The notes under the pieces are model-generated. The model saw only the letters and a list, made by a program, of their open reading frames with translations, made no database searches and was not told the origin of the DNA. Shown piece by piece: positions 45,251-53,005 of a stretch of 64,000 bases of DNA. Source of the DNA: Streptomyces anulatus (GTDB lineage Bacteria; Actinomycetota; Actinomycetes; Streptomycetales; Streptomycetaceae); contig NZ_BMVK01000002.1 in assembly GCF_014650675.1 (NCBI RefSeq), forward strand, positions 539,880-603,879. The letters run 5' to 3'. A program made the translations under genes and the position numbers. Numbering within the stretch: position 1 is the stretch's first letter; every line of letters begins with the position of its first letter.

Positions 45251-45507
45251 AGCACTTCCCCCCGACTGCGGGCGTTGAGCCGTGCGGTACGGGCCCGAAG
45301 CTGCTCCATGAGCAACGCGGGCCGTACGTAGCGCGGTTCGACCTCCCACTCCCGCCCACCGCCGACCGGCCGGAGGGACCAGTACGGACCGGCGACGCCC
45401 TGGAACTCCCCCACACGGTCACCGCGACTGGTGTCCGCGAGCAGGGCCCCGGGGGCCGGGACATGTGGGGGCGACTCCGTATTCGGGCTGGCGTTCTCGC
45501 CGTACAC
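45247..45507 (-). CDS. Small protein of the XRE cassette (86 aa)
   Basis: GTG start with GAGAGGAG upstream. The conserved-looking core is GDRVGEFQGVAGPYWSLRPV then GGGREWEVEPRYVRPALLMEQ; proteins with the GxxGPYxxLRPxGGGxEW pattern are frequent beside XRE/DUF397 pairs in streptomycetes, as far as I remember, with no known role. First gene of the minus-strand string; divergent from the XRE gene with a 93-bp gap holding an inverted repeat. Confidence 0.65.
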   Translation of the reverse strand: MYGENASPNTESPPHVPAPGALLADTSRGDRVGEFQGVAGPYWSLRPVGGGREWEVEPRYVRPALLMEQLRARTARLNARSRGEVL

Positions 45508-45522
45508 CGTTCGCTCCTCTCT

Positions 45523-45538
45523 GTAGTCGAATGACTAC
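45523..45538. promoter_or_regulatory. Inverted repeat GTAGTC-N4-GACTAC in the cassette's divergent gap
   Basis: A perfect 6-bp inverted repeat with a 4-base spacer, 16 bp upstream of the 86-residue gene and 63 bp upstream of the XRE start. It is the only obvious dyad in the gap, and therefore the best candidate binding site for the XRE protein, controlling both directions. Confidence 0.55.
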
Positions 45539-45600
45539 CGGGGCGACTCAGCGTGGCCTAGCGTGGAGATGTCTTCAACGTTTCGGATCTGGGGGATACG

Positions 45601-46440
45601 TTGGTCAACCGCAAAGAAGTGAACCCTGACGGGGGCCCGGAGGCGGCCTACGGAGCACGTCTGCGTAGGGAGCGCGAAGCACGGGGCTGGAAGCAGGACG
45701 ATCTCGGTGCGCGCATCGGTTATACGGGACGGCACGTTTCCGGCGTGGAACTGTGTCACAAGTCCCCAACTCGCAAGTTCTCGATCGCCGTTGACGTGGC
45801 GATGAGCTATACGGGAACCACTGATTCGTTCGAGCGCGAGTGGCGCAAGATCAAGCACGGGGTGCTGTTGCAGGGCTTCCCCGAGTACGTGGCACTGGAG
45901 GGCCGGGCAGCGGAGATCCGGCTGTTCGAGGTGGGCGTCATCCCTGGGCTGCTGCAGACCCGGGAGTACGCGGAGGCGCTGGCGCGCGGGGCGGTCGACC
46001 GGGGCGTCATGACCGCCGAACAGGCCGACCATCGCGTCTCGTTACTGATGGAACGGCAGGGTGCACTGCTGCGCACCGTGCCACCGATGCTGATCGCGGT
46101 GCTGGACGAGAGCTGTATCCGCCGCCCGATCGGCAGCCCTGCGGTGATGGATGCCCAATTGCAGTATCTGGCCGACTTCGCCACGCAGTCGCACACCATG
46201 CTGCAGATCGCGCCGTTCAGCATCGGCGAGCAGCGGCCTTTCGATCGGCTGGTGAATCTGCTGACGCTCCAGGACCGGTCCGCGGTCTCCTACGTCGAGT
46301 CCGAGTCACAGGGGCATCTGGACCGTGAACTCAGCTCTGTCATCCCGATGGTGAGGGCCTACCATCAGTTGCAGGCTGTGTCTCTGTCGCAGGCAGATAC
46401 CGTGGACATGATCCACCAGCATCGAAAGGGCACCCCGTGA
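45601..46440 (+). CDS. XRE-family regulator with DUF5753 domain and a TTA codon
   Basis: 279 residues. HTH: YGARLRREREARGWKQDDLGARIGYTGRHVSGVE. DUF5753: residues ~85-265, with IRLFEVGVIPGLLQTREYAEALARG, VSLLMERQGALL, MLIAVLDESCIRRPIG and MLQIAPFSIGEQRPF. The TTG start has GGGGGA four bases ahead. Codon 148 is TTA (46042-46044), the codon read only by the bldA tRNA; it is the only in-frame TTA I found in a confidently placed gene of this window. Translation would thus be tied to development. The stop overlaps the DUF397 start (GTGA), coupling the pair. Confidence 0.9.
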   Translation: MVNRKEVNPDGGPEAAYGARLRREREARGWKQDDLGARIGYTGRHVSGVELCHKSPTRKFSIAVDVAMSYTGTTDSFEREWRKIKHGVLLQGFPEYVALEGRAAEIRLFEVGVIPGLLQTREYAEALARGAVDRGVMTAEQADHRVSLLMERQGALLRTVPPMLIAVLDESCIRRPIGSPAVMDAQLQYLADFATQSHTMLQIAPFSIGEQRPFDRLVNLLTLQDRSAVSYVESESQGHLDRELSSVIPMVRAYHQLQAVSLSQADTVDMIHQHRKGTP

Positions 46441-46652
46441 CGACCGAATCCACGACCCCGCAGTGGGTCAAGTCCTCCTACAGCAACAGCGGTTCGTGCG
46501 TCGAGTGGGCCCCGACCACCGCGTCCGCCACCGGCACCGTCCCCGTACGCGACTCGAAGAACCCGGGCGGCCCGGCCCTGGCCGTCGCCGCCGAGGCGTT
46601 CTCCTCCTTCGTGGCGGGCGTCAAGACCGGCGGCTTCGACACCACCGCCTGA
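46437..46652 (+). CDS. DUF397 protein
   Basis: 71 residues: QWVKSSYSNSGSCVEWAP, VPVRDSKNPGGPALAVAAEA and WxSFVAGVK-type FSSFVAGVKTGGFD, the full DUF397 pattern. In streptomycetes these small proteins are paired with XRE/DUF5753 regulators and are thought to bind and modulate them. GTG start overlapping the regulator's stop by four bases; a terminator follows. Confidence 0.92.
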   Translation: MTTESTTPQWVKSSYSNSGSCVEWAPTTASATGTVPVRDSKNPGGPALAVAAEAFSSFVAGVKTGGFDTTA

Positions 46653-46678
46653 CCGCCGCCGCTGCCGCCACTCCGGCT

Positions 46679-46708
46679 ACGCCCCACCGTGCCCGCACGG
46701 TGGGGCGT
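46679..46708 (+). terminator. Terminator of the XRE/DUF397 operon
   Basis: ACGCCCCACCGTG (46679-46691) pairs perfectly with CACGGTGGGGCGT (46696-46708) around a 4-base loop, 27 bases past the DUF397 stop. Confidence 0.9.
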
Positions 46709-46754
46709 CCCGCGGTCCGGGCAGGGAACGTGCGGTGAGCACGCGAAGTGGCGG

Positions 46755-47050
46755 TCAGGACGGCCGTTTCAGGCCACGGGACCCTGCCACGGTCATCACG
46801 AGCAGGGCCCCGCCCACGCACGGCACGAGGAACGAGAAGCCGATCAGCGGATCAGGATCGGTCGGGCCTCCCGTCGCCGCCGCCATCCCCGTCCCCCGTC
46901 GTCGGCGTTTTGCCATTCCCGTACCCCGTAGGGGAGTTCGCACGCCGGGCAGACGCACACGGTGCGGTCCGAGAACCGCCACCTCGATCCGCGTATCGGC
47001 GGGATGAGAGCGTGGTGGCGACCGGGGGGAGTGTCGTACCCATGTGTCAT
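46755..47050 (-). pseudogene. Possible split small gene: CxxC motif plus membrane segment
   Basis: Two minus-strand frames each carry a credible protein piece. From ATG 47050 one frame gives SRWRFSDRTVCVCPACELPY then GVREWQNADD, ending at 46844. The next frame, from ATG 46916 to 46755, gives a 53-residue piece ending DPLIGFSFLVPCVGGALLVM then TVAGSRGLKRPS, one membrane helix. A frameshift near 46850-46900 may have broken a single small zinc-motif membrane protein; alternatively only the 53-residue piece is real. Nothing else is recognisable in the 46653-47092 gap. Confidence 0.3.
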
Positions 47051-47092
47051 GGTGGCCGCGATCAGGTCAACAGGCCGAGAGGAGACAGGTCG

Positions 47093-47416
47093 ATGCGAGC
47101 CGATTACTACCGGGCCGACAGCGAGAACGGCGACCACATCGAGGACCCGTCCGAGGACGCGCTGTTCATGCTGTTCGACGACCTCAACGGCTCGGACAAC
47201 ACCTTCGTCGTCATCCGGCCCGACCAGGACGACCCCGCCTGGTCCGCCTCCGTCACGTACCTGGGCAAGGGCGGCTACGAGGTCGTCCGCCGTGACACCA
47301 CCCGCCACGAACACGAGGTCGTCACCGGGACCAGCATCGGCCGGATCGCCCTCGACCTGACGATCTGGATGGCCGCCCGCGACTTTCCCGAACGGGCCGC
47401 CCCGGCAGAGCGGTAG
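47093..47416 (+). CDS. Conserved-looking hypothetical protein (107 aa)
   Basis: An acidic cytosolic protein: YYRADSENGDHIEDPSEDAL, FMLFDDLNGSDNTFVVIRP, WSASVTYLGKGGYEVVRRDT, ALDLTIWMAARDFPERAAP. GGAG lies eight bases ahead of ATG 47093. The alternation of beta strands and the DDLN..NTFVVI..D pattern recall small immunity-type proteins of actinobacteria, but I cannot name a family. Stands alone between a terminator and a methyltransferase. Confidence 0.65.
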   Translation: MRADYYRADSENGDHIEDPSEDALFMLFDDLNGSDNTFVVIRPDQDDPAWSASVTYLGKGGYEVVRRDTTRHEHEVVTGTSIGRIALDLTIWMAARDFPERAAPAER

Positions 47417-47464
47417 CCGCACCTCCCTCGGCACGGACGACCGTGGTTCTGATGGACTCGCCTC

Positions 47465-48118
47465 ATGACGGCCGTACTCCCCCGCCTCCTGCGCGCACTC
47501 GACCGGTTCCACGCCACCCACCCGTGGGATCACAACGCCCACTACCACCGGTGGATCCTGCGCCGGCTCCCCAGTCGTTTCGCCGGCGCCCTGGACGTCG
47601 GATCGGGCAGTGGCGACCTCGCCCGGCTGCTGGCCACCCGGGCCGAGGTGGTGCACGGCATCGACGCCGACCCCGCCATCGTCGAACGCGCGCGGGAACG
47701 CACAGGGACCGGGGCTCCGGTGACCTTCTTCGTCGGGGACGCGCTCAAGGACGTACCGGCCGGGCCCTACGACGTCATCACCTGCGTCGCCACCATCCAC
47801 CACATGCCGTTGACCGACGCGCTCACCCGCTTCCGCGAGCACCTGGCTCCCGGGGGAACCCTGATCGTCGTCGGCCTCTACCGCACGCGGTCCCGGAGCG
47901 ACCACCTGATCGACGCCGTCGCCATTCCGTCGAACATCGCCATGGCCTGGATCAAGAACAAGGGCCGCAGGGCGCCGCGCCCCGCCGCCATGACCGCACC
48001 GACCCGACCGGCGACCACGGCCTTTCCGGACATCGTTCGCGACGCCCGCCTCGTGCTGCCCGGCGCGCGGCTGCGCCGACGGCTGTTCTGGCGCTACACG
48101 TTGGTCTGGAATCGGTGA
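47465..48118 (+). CDS. Class I SAM-dependent methyltransferase
   Basis: 217 residues. Motif I LDVGSGSGDLARLLATRA (residues ~43-60), motif II GIDADPAIVERAR, motif III GDALKDVPAGPYDVITCVATIHHMP, and post-motif HLAPGGTLIVVGLYR. The methyltransferase fold is complete; the ~70 C-terminal residues are basic and variable. Substrate unknown (small molecule likely). No clear ribosome site; 48 bp after the preceding gene. Confidence 0.87.
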   Translation: MTAVLPRLLRALDRFHATHPWDHNAHYHRWILRRLPSRFAGALDVGSGSGDLARLLATRAEVVHGIDADPAIVERARERTGTGAPVTFFVGDALKDVPAGPYDVITCVATIHHMPLTDALTRFREHLAPGGTLIVVGLYRTRSRSDHLIDAVAIPSNIAMAWIKNKGRRAPRPAAMTAPTRPATTAFPDIVRDARLVLPGARLRRRLFWRYTLVWNR

Positions 48119-48190
48119 GTACCTTCACGGACCACGGTGAAGGGCTTCCGGCGCTCATCGGTGCCGAAGGGCTTCCGGGCGGGTGGTGCG

Positions 48191-48721
48191 CTACGGGTGG
48201 TGGAGAGCCCGGGCGCGCACCAGGTCGACCGGCCCGTGCCCGTCCTCCCCGAGGTCCAGGAAGTACTTCACCTGCCACGCCTGAGTGCCCCGCGCCTGGC
48301 GACTGACGGTGATCGCATCCGGAGGGTAGACGCGGAAGCCCCGCTTCCCGCCCACGCCGTTCCGGGACACGATGTCGCGCTCGCAGAGGACCTCTCGCGG
48401 GAACACGAACTGCCCGAAGTGCCCGTTGTCGCGGCTGCCGATGACGAAGAGATCAACCCCGTCGTCGGCGTCGAAGGGCCGGATCGGGCCCTCCGCCGAC
48501 CGCTGCCACACAGTGACGAACTGTCCGGCCTTGGTCGGGGTGGTTCTGGCCACGCGAAAGGCGACCACCCGCCCGTCGAGCGTGAACCCGTGCGCCGCGT
48601 AGTCGGCGCTCTCCGGTTCGGGCACCGGCTGCGAGCAGGTGAAACCACTCGGGTCGTACACCGATGACTTCGCTGCCCGCAGGTCACCGTGAAGCCCCGC
48701 CCAGGGTCGATTTGTCGCCAT
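48191..48721 (-). CDS. MepB-family protein
   Basis: A 176-residue cytosolic protein. SSVYDPSGFTCSQPVPEPESADYAAHGFTLDGRVVAFRVARTTPTKAGQFVTVWQR and the FDADDGVDLFVIG ... GQFVFPREVL ... GKRGFRVYPPD blocks match MepB, named from the S. aureus mepRAB multidrug locus, whose role is not established. No efflux pump gene is adjacent here. Convergent with the methyltransferase. Confidence 0.85.
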   Translation of the reverse strand: MATNRPWAGLHGDLRAAKSSVYDPSGFTCSQPVPEPESADYAAHGFTLDGRVVAFRVARTTPTKAGQFVTVWQRSAEGPIRPFDADDGVDLFVIGSRDNGHFGQFVFPREVLCERDIVSRNGVGGKRGFRVYPPDAITVSRQARGTQAWQVKYFLDLGEDGHGPVDLVRARALHHP

Positions 48722-48852
48722 GCTCGTATCCTGCCACCCCGCCAGGAGGCCGACCCCATGGCAGCAAGTTGACATGACCTTGACACATTCGGCTCTGCGC
48801 CCGAGGCTCGGAACCCCCCGTGGACAGCTTGACGACAATGAGGTGCAGCCCC

Positions 48853-49635
48853 ATGCGATCACGCCCCGTCGGATTCCTCCTCTCGGCCCTCGCGGGCGCG
48901 GCCCTCGCGTTCGGCGGCACCGCAGCCGCCTCCGCGACCCCGCCCTCGGCACCCGCCCCCACCGCCGCCCCGAGCGGTAACGTCGGGACGGCCGACGCCT
49001 GTTACACCTGGAGCGGTACCCTCCGTGAAGGCTCCAGCGGCGAGGCCGTACGACAGCTCCAGATCCGGGTCGCGGGCTATCCGGGCTACGGCAACCAGAT
49101 CGCCATCGACGGCCAGTTCGGCCCGGCCACCAAGGCGGCCGTCGCGCGCTTCCAGTCGGCGTACGGGCTGGCCTCCGACGGCATCGCGGGCGCCCAGACG
49201 TTCAGCAAGATCTACGCGTTGCAGGACGACGACTGCACCCCGGTCAACTTCACCTACGCCGAGCTGAACCGCTGCAACTCCGACTGGTCCGGCGGCAAGG
49301 TCAGCGCCGCCACCGCGCGCGCCAACGCCCTGGTGACCATGTGGAAGCTCCAGGCCATGCGGCACGCCATGGGCGACCGACCCATGACCGTCAACGGCGG
49401 CTTCCGCAGCGTGTCCTGCAACAGCGCGGTCGGCGGAGCCGCCAACAGCCGCCACATGTACGGGCACGCGGCGGACCTCGGCGCGGGCTCCCAGGGCTTC
49501 TGCGGCCTCGCCCAGGCGGCACGCAACCACGGCTTCACCGAGATCCTCGGCCCGGGCTACCCCGGCCACAACGACCACACCCACGTCGCCGGGGGCAGCG
49601 GCCGCTTCTGGTCCGCGCCCAGCTGCGGCATCTGA
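48853..49635 (+). CDS. Secreted D,D-carboxypeptidase (peptidoglycan-binding domain + M15A)
   Basis: A 260-residue exported zinc peptidase of the Streptomyces albus G type. The Sec signal (FLLSALAGAALAFGGTAAASA) is followed by an Ala/Pro linker, a PG_binding_1 domain (residues ~55-120: GEAVRQLQIRVAGYPGYGNQIAIDGQFGPATKAAVARFQSAYGLASDG) and the M15A domain with zinc ligands His and Asp in SRHMYGHAADLG and the final His in HNDHTHV. It trims D-Ala-D-Ala peptide ends or cross-links in the wall. GAGG lies nine bases ahead of ATG 48853. Confidence 0.92.
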   Translation: MRSRPVGFLLSALAGAALAFGGTAAASATPPSAPAPTAAPSGNVGTADACYTWSGTLREGSSGEAVRQLQIRVAGYPGYGNQIAIDGQFGPATKAAVARFQSAYGLASDGIAGAQTFSKIYALQDDDCTPVNFTYAELNRCNSDWSGGKVSAATARANALVTMWKLQAMRHAMGDRPMTVNGGFRSVSCNSAVGGAANSRHMYGHAADLGAGSQGFCGLAQAARNHGFTEILGPGYPGHNDHTHVAGGSGRFWSAPSCGI

Positions 49636-49647
49636 GGCACGGCGTGA

Positions 49648-49682
49648 TGGGGAGGCGTGGCCCGACGGGCCGCGCCTCCCCA
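49648..49682. terminator. Bidirectional terminator
   Basis: TGGGGAGGCGTGGCCC (49648-49663) pairs with GGGCCGCGCCTCCCCA (49667-49682), 16 bp with one T-G wobble and a 3-base loop, between the convergent peptidase and thioesterase genes. Confidence 0.9.
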
Positions 49683-49708
49683 CCCGCTCGCAGGGGCGAG
49701 TGCGGCGG

Positions 49709-50140
49709 TCAGCTTCCGGAGTCCCCGGCGACGGCGATCGTGCCCTGGGCCACCGCGCAGAGGGTTTCCACCCCTGCGGCGTCCACCATCAGCAGATCGC
49801 AGCGGCAGACGACCCGGGTACGGCCGGGGCGGACCACCTTCGCCCGCGCGCGCAGCACCTCGCCCCGGGCCGGGCGCAGATAGTCGATGGTGAAACCGGC
49901 CGTCAGGACGGACGGGCCGACGGCCGCGCCCGCCGCGAAGGTCAGGGCGTTGTCGGCCGCGTAGCTCAGGACGCCTCCGTGAACGAAGCCGTTCTGCTGG
50001 CGCAGCTCGCCCCGTACGTCCAGCTCCAGGACCGCCGCTCCGTCACCGAAGGCCGTCAGCCGTGCGCCCAGCAGGACGCTGAAGGGCTGGGCCTCCAACA
50101 CCTTCTGTCCCAAAGCGAGTTCCGAGGCATGTGCCTCCAT
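49709..50140 (-). CDS. PaaI-type hotdog thioesterase
   Basis: 143 residues, a single hotdog fold. GQKVLEAQPFSVLLGARLTAFGDGAAVLELDVRGELRQQNGFVHGGVLSYAADNALTFAA contains the NGxxHGGxxxxxxDxA thioesterase signature (Asn, His, Asp in the active site), and TAGFTIDYLRPARGEVLRARAKVV the second conserved block. Likely hydrolyses an acyl- or aryl-CoA; specificity is not evident. GAGAGAGGTGGAGC ribosome region ahead of the ATG. Confidence 0.9.
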   Translation of the reverse strand: MEAHASELALGQKVLEAQPFSVLLGARLTAFGDGAAVLELDVRGELRQQNGFVHGGVLSYAADNALTFAAGAAVGPSVLTAGFTIDYLRPARGEVLRARAKVVRPGRTRVVCRCDLLMVDAAGVETLCAVAQGTIAVAGDSGS

Positions 50141-50244
50141 GCTCCACCTCTCTCTCCTGGTGGGGTGAGCGTCGCCTCCCGGGACCGTTCCGTCAACGTC
50201 GGCCCATCGGCCCCCGTGCGCACCGGGCCGCTACGCTCTGCCGG

Positions 50245-51264
50245 ATGGAGAACAAGATCCCCCGGGGCAGCTGGCTCGACGACGACACCTTCCGCGAGTT
50301 GGTCCGCGAGGTCACCCCGCTCCGCTTCGGCTCGTGGAGCCTGTCGGAGTTCGAGCACGCCACCTCGGAGCTGGGCTGGGAACTCCGGGAGCCCAAGAAG
50401 GTCGTGGGCCAGGTCTGGCGCAGATTCGCTCCCCGGAAGGGGCCCTGGGGCGGCTACGGCACCGTGATCGCCGACGCCTCGGAACCCGACCAGCTGCGCA
50501 AGCTGAACGTACGCGTCGTCGACCTGCCCGCCGAGGACATAGCCACTGCCGCGGGCCTCGTCCGCGCCGCCTGGTGGGTCATGGAGGAGGAGCTCGGCCC
50601 GCCGACGATGTGGGGAGGCGACTCCGGCCCGTGGATGCTGTGGCGCCGCCCCGGCGCCTGCCTCCTCGTGCACACGCACGACGAGGGCGAGGTGAGCCTC
50701 GAACTCCTGCCTCCCGACGCGGACGCCGACGCCGCCGGAGGCGGCTACTCCCGTGGCCGCTGGCGTGCCGCCGAGCTCGCCGGTCTGCCGAGCGCGCCCG
50801 CAGCGTCGTCTGCGCCCGGCACCACCTGGGAGGAGGTGGAGAAGCGTCTGTCCGAAGCCCTGCGCTCCCTCGACCACGACACCCCGTTCTTCCCCGGCAG
50901 GTTCATCCTCCACCTGGGATCCGCCGGCGATCCCCAGCGCTTCGTCCAGTGCTGGAGCCAGGATCTGGGTCTCGTCATCGAAGCCACCGGCTACCTGCAC
51001 CAGCCGGAGGCCGTCGACGCCGCCCGGCTGACGGACAACGGCTGGGACGCCTCCCGCTCGGTCTGGCAGCGCCGCTTCCCCGACGCCATGGACCAGCCCG
51101 CGCACGCCGCGACGGGGGCCCGCATGCTTGTCGAGGAACTGCGTCATCTGGGCGTCGACCCGGCCGACCTCTCCTACGACGGAACCATGACCGGCCGCGG
51201 GCGCGGCTTCCACCTCGAACTGCCGGACCTGGGAATCCCCCGCGTCCACCGGCCCCCCGTGTGA
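50245..51264 (+). CDS. Hypothetical protein (339 aa)
   Basis: Not recognised with confidence. Soluble, Trp-rich, apparently two similar-sized halves: the first (FRELVREVTPLRFGSWSLSEFEHATSELGWELREP ... WGGYGTVIADAS, WWVMEEELGPPTMWGGDSGPWMLW) and the second (FFPGRFILHLGSAGDPQRFVQCWSQDLGLVIEATGYLHQPE). The LGPPTMWGG..GPW...R pattern and HTHDEGEVSLELLP look like the small chaperone-like domains (DUF6301 or TY-Chap type) seen near secretion genes in streptomycetes; that is a guess. No signal peptide. Confidence 0.6.
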   Translation: MENKIPRGSWLDDDTFRELVREVTPLRFGSWSLSEFEHATSELGWELREPKKVVGQVWRRFAPRKGPWGGYGTVIADASEPDQLRKLNVRVVDLPAEDIATAAGLVRAAWWVMEEELGPPTMWGGDSGPWMLWRRPGACLLVHTHDEGEVSLELLPPDADADAAGGGYSRGRWRAAELAGLPSAPAASSAPGTTWEEVEKRLSEALRSLDHDTPFFPGRFILHLGSAGDPQRFVQCWSQDLGLVIEATGYLHQPEAVDAARLTDNGWDASRSVWQRRFPDAMDQPAHAATGARMLVEELRHLGVDPADLSYDGTMTGRGRGFHLELPDLGIPRVHRPPV

Positions 51265-51319
51265 CGCCGGATCGCGGTCTCGCGCTCGACGCACCCGCCC
51301 CGGCCCGGCGCCCGTTCTC

Positions 51320-51988
51320 TCAGGCGGAGGGAACGGCGTCCGCCGGGGCGGTGTGCCAGTTGGTGACGACCGGCTTGTCGACCGTGATGGTGCCGACCTC
51401 CAGGGAGACCGGGTCGGGGTCCTCGTTGCCGACGCCGACGATGATGGAGTCCAGCTCCTTGCCGCCGTCGGTGTTAGTGGTCTTCGGGTTCACCCCGGCG
51501 TAGGCGGTGGTGGCGCCGCTCAGCGTGACCGCGTCGCCGACCGACTGCTCGGCGGGGCCCGCCTCGGTGCCGTCGGAGCCGAACGCCACCGTCGGGAGCG
51601 CGGCCGGCAGGATGCAGGTGATCCCCTGCTTGGCCTTCGCCATGATCAGGATGTAGCCGCCGGCCTGGCTCTCGGACCGGGTGCTCCAGGAGATGTCGTT
51701 GGCACCGCAGGCCTGCTGGACCGGCACCTTCGTGCCGTCGCCGGCGTCGGCGCCGGACCCCTCCGCGCTGCCCCCGTCCTTGGCGTCGGGCTCCTGGCCG
51801 GCACCCTGCTCCGCGCCCTTGTCGGCGCCCTTCGAGGCGTCGGCCCCGGCCGCGTCCGCGGCGGGCACGTCGGTGGCGGAGGCACTCGGCGCGGCGCCGT
51901 CCTCCGTGTCCTGGCACGCCGTCATCAGCAGGGCGCCGCCCACGAGGGCTGCGGAGACGAGGAAGGCCTTGCGACGCTTGCCGAACAT
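51320..51988 (-). CDS. DUF4232 lipoprotein
   Basis: 222 residues. The signal FGKRRKAFLVSAALVGGALLMTAC ends in a lipobox (MTAC). A ~70-residue linker of Ala, Asp, Gly, Lys and Glu (GADASKGADKGAEQGAGQE) would span the wall. The C-terminal ~115 residues contain DUF4232 blocks (CGANDISWSTRSESQAGGYILIMAKAKQG, AVTLSGATTAYAGVNPK, TITVDKPVVTNW). Role unknown. It is divergent from the tyrosinase operon. Confidence 0.85.
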   Translation of the reverse strand: MFGKRRKAFLVSAALVGGALLMTACQDTEDGAAPSASATDVPAADAAGADASKGADKGAEQGAGQEPDAKDGGSAEGSGADAGDGTKVPVQQACGANDISWSTRSESQAGGYILIMAKAKQGITCILPAALPTVAFGSDGTEAGPAEQSVGDAVTLSGATTAYAGVNPKTTNTDGGKELDSIIVGVGNEDPDPVSLEVGTITVDKPVVTNWHTAPADAVPSA

Positions 51989-52127
51989 GAGATCCCCTTG
52001 GTGGTCGTGAGCGTGGTCGTGGCACCGAAGCGAGTCCGACCGCCCGGGTGTTCCTTGATCACTATGAGGGGCCGAGGGCCGCAGGAGGCCTCATGTGCCG
52101 TTCCAGGACAGCGCTGTCACAGACCGA

Positions 52128-52510
52128 AGACATGATCACGGCGTGGGCGCTCGGCCCGCACACAACCGTCACCCTCCGGACGGAACGCGTCCGGCCCGCT
52201 CCGGCTCCCCCGACGAACTCGGGTGCGCAGACGGGCAGGTACGTCTCCCCGGAGCGAGCACCCACTCCTACTTCCGGCCATGCACGGATGATCGTTCCGA
52301 CGGGCGACGGCGCGACGGATTCCGAAGATCCTTCACAGGCAGGGCACATACACGGCAAGACCTGCGCCTTCCGGCCCCTCGGGCACCGGCGCGGAGCGGG
52401 ACGCGGGGCCGGTTGGCCCTCTGTGTACGTGAAGACGTGTCCATATGAGAGCCAACCCCTTTTTCCCTGCTTATGCGGACGGTCACCCCCGTGTAGACAT
52501 GATCACGGCG
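52128..52510. repeat. 16-bp direct repeat flanking the melC upstream region
   Basis: AGACATGATCACGGCG occurs exactly at 52128-52143 and again at 52495-52510, 367 bp apart, in the 578-bp gap upstream of melC1. The second copy overlaps the candidate -10 box and start point of the melC promoter. Open frames across the gap (both strands) are low-quality and I take them as noncoding. Confidence 0.75.
52471..52499 (+). promoter_or_regulatory. Candidate melC promoter
   Basis: TTATGC (52471-52476), a 17-bp spacer and TAGACA (52494-52499), 68 bp before melC1. Immediately downstream GGCGGCCCC (52507-52515) can pair with GGGGCCGCC (52530-52538), a hairpin in the leader. TCCGCCATG occurs twice (52539 and 52561); only the second ATG opens melC1. 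Confidence 0.5.
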
Positions 52511-52566
52511 GCCCCAGCCACCCATCCGGGGGGCCGCCTCCGCCATGTTTTGGGGGTACATCCGCC

Positions 52567-52989
52567 ATGCCCAGACCCACTCGCCGTCAGGCCCTCGGGG
52601 CCGTCATCGGCGTCGCCGCGAGCGGAGCGCTCGTCGGTATGGCCGCCGCGTCCACGGAAACCGTGGCGGCCGAGGCCGACAGCAGCGGCATCGCACCCGG
52701 CGGGACCGGAGCACCCGGTTCCTTCGACGAGGTCTTCGAGGGCCGCCGCATCCAGGGCACGCCCGCCGCGGCCCGCACCGACGCACACGCACACGCCGGG
52801 CACGCGGGGCACGCCGGCTACCGCGTGTTGATCGACGGCCGCGAACTCCCCGTGATGCAGCACGGGAAGAGCGGCTGGAGCAGCACGATCAACCACTACG
52901 AGAGATTCGCGACCCCGCTGGAGGCCGCGCGTACCGCGGTCATCTCGCTCAAGGGCGCCGTCGTCGTTCCGTTCGACCCCACCGCCTGA
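52567..52989 (+). CDS. melC1: Tyrosinase cofactor (copper chaperone) MelC1
   Basis: 140 residues. A Tat-type signal (RPTRRQALGAVIGVAASGALVG) and a His-rich copper-handling stretch, HAHAGHAGHAGYRV, precede the conserved core VLIDGRELPVMQHG and INHYERFATPLEAARTAVISLKG. MelC1 delivers copper to apotyrosinase and carries the complex out by the Tat route. It is 16 bp upstream of melC2, which has no signal of its own. Confidence 0.95.
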   Translation: MPRPTRRQALGAVIGVAASGALVGMAAASTETVAAEADSSGIAPGGTGAPGSFDEVFEGRRIQGTPAAARTDAHAHAGHAGHAGYRVLIDGRELPVMQHGKSGWSSTINHYERFATPLEAARTAVISLKGAVVVPFDPTA

Positions 52990-53005
52990 CCCGGGAGCAG
53001 CAGCC

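Noticed and set aside
52048..52566. Open frames in the melC upstream gap on both strands
   Set aside because: Poor codon bias, no ribosome sites, no motifs; one is merely an in-frame extension of melC1 upstream of its Tat signal.
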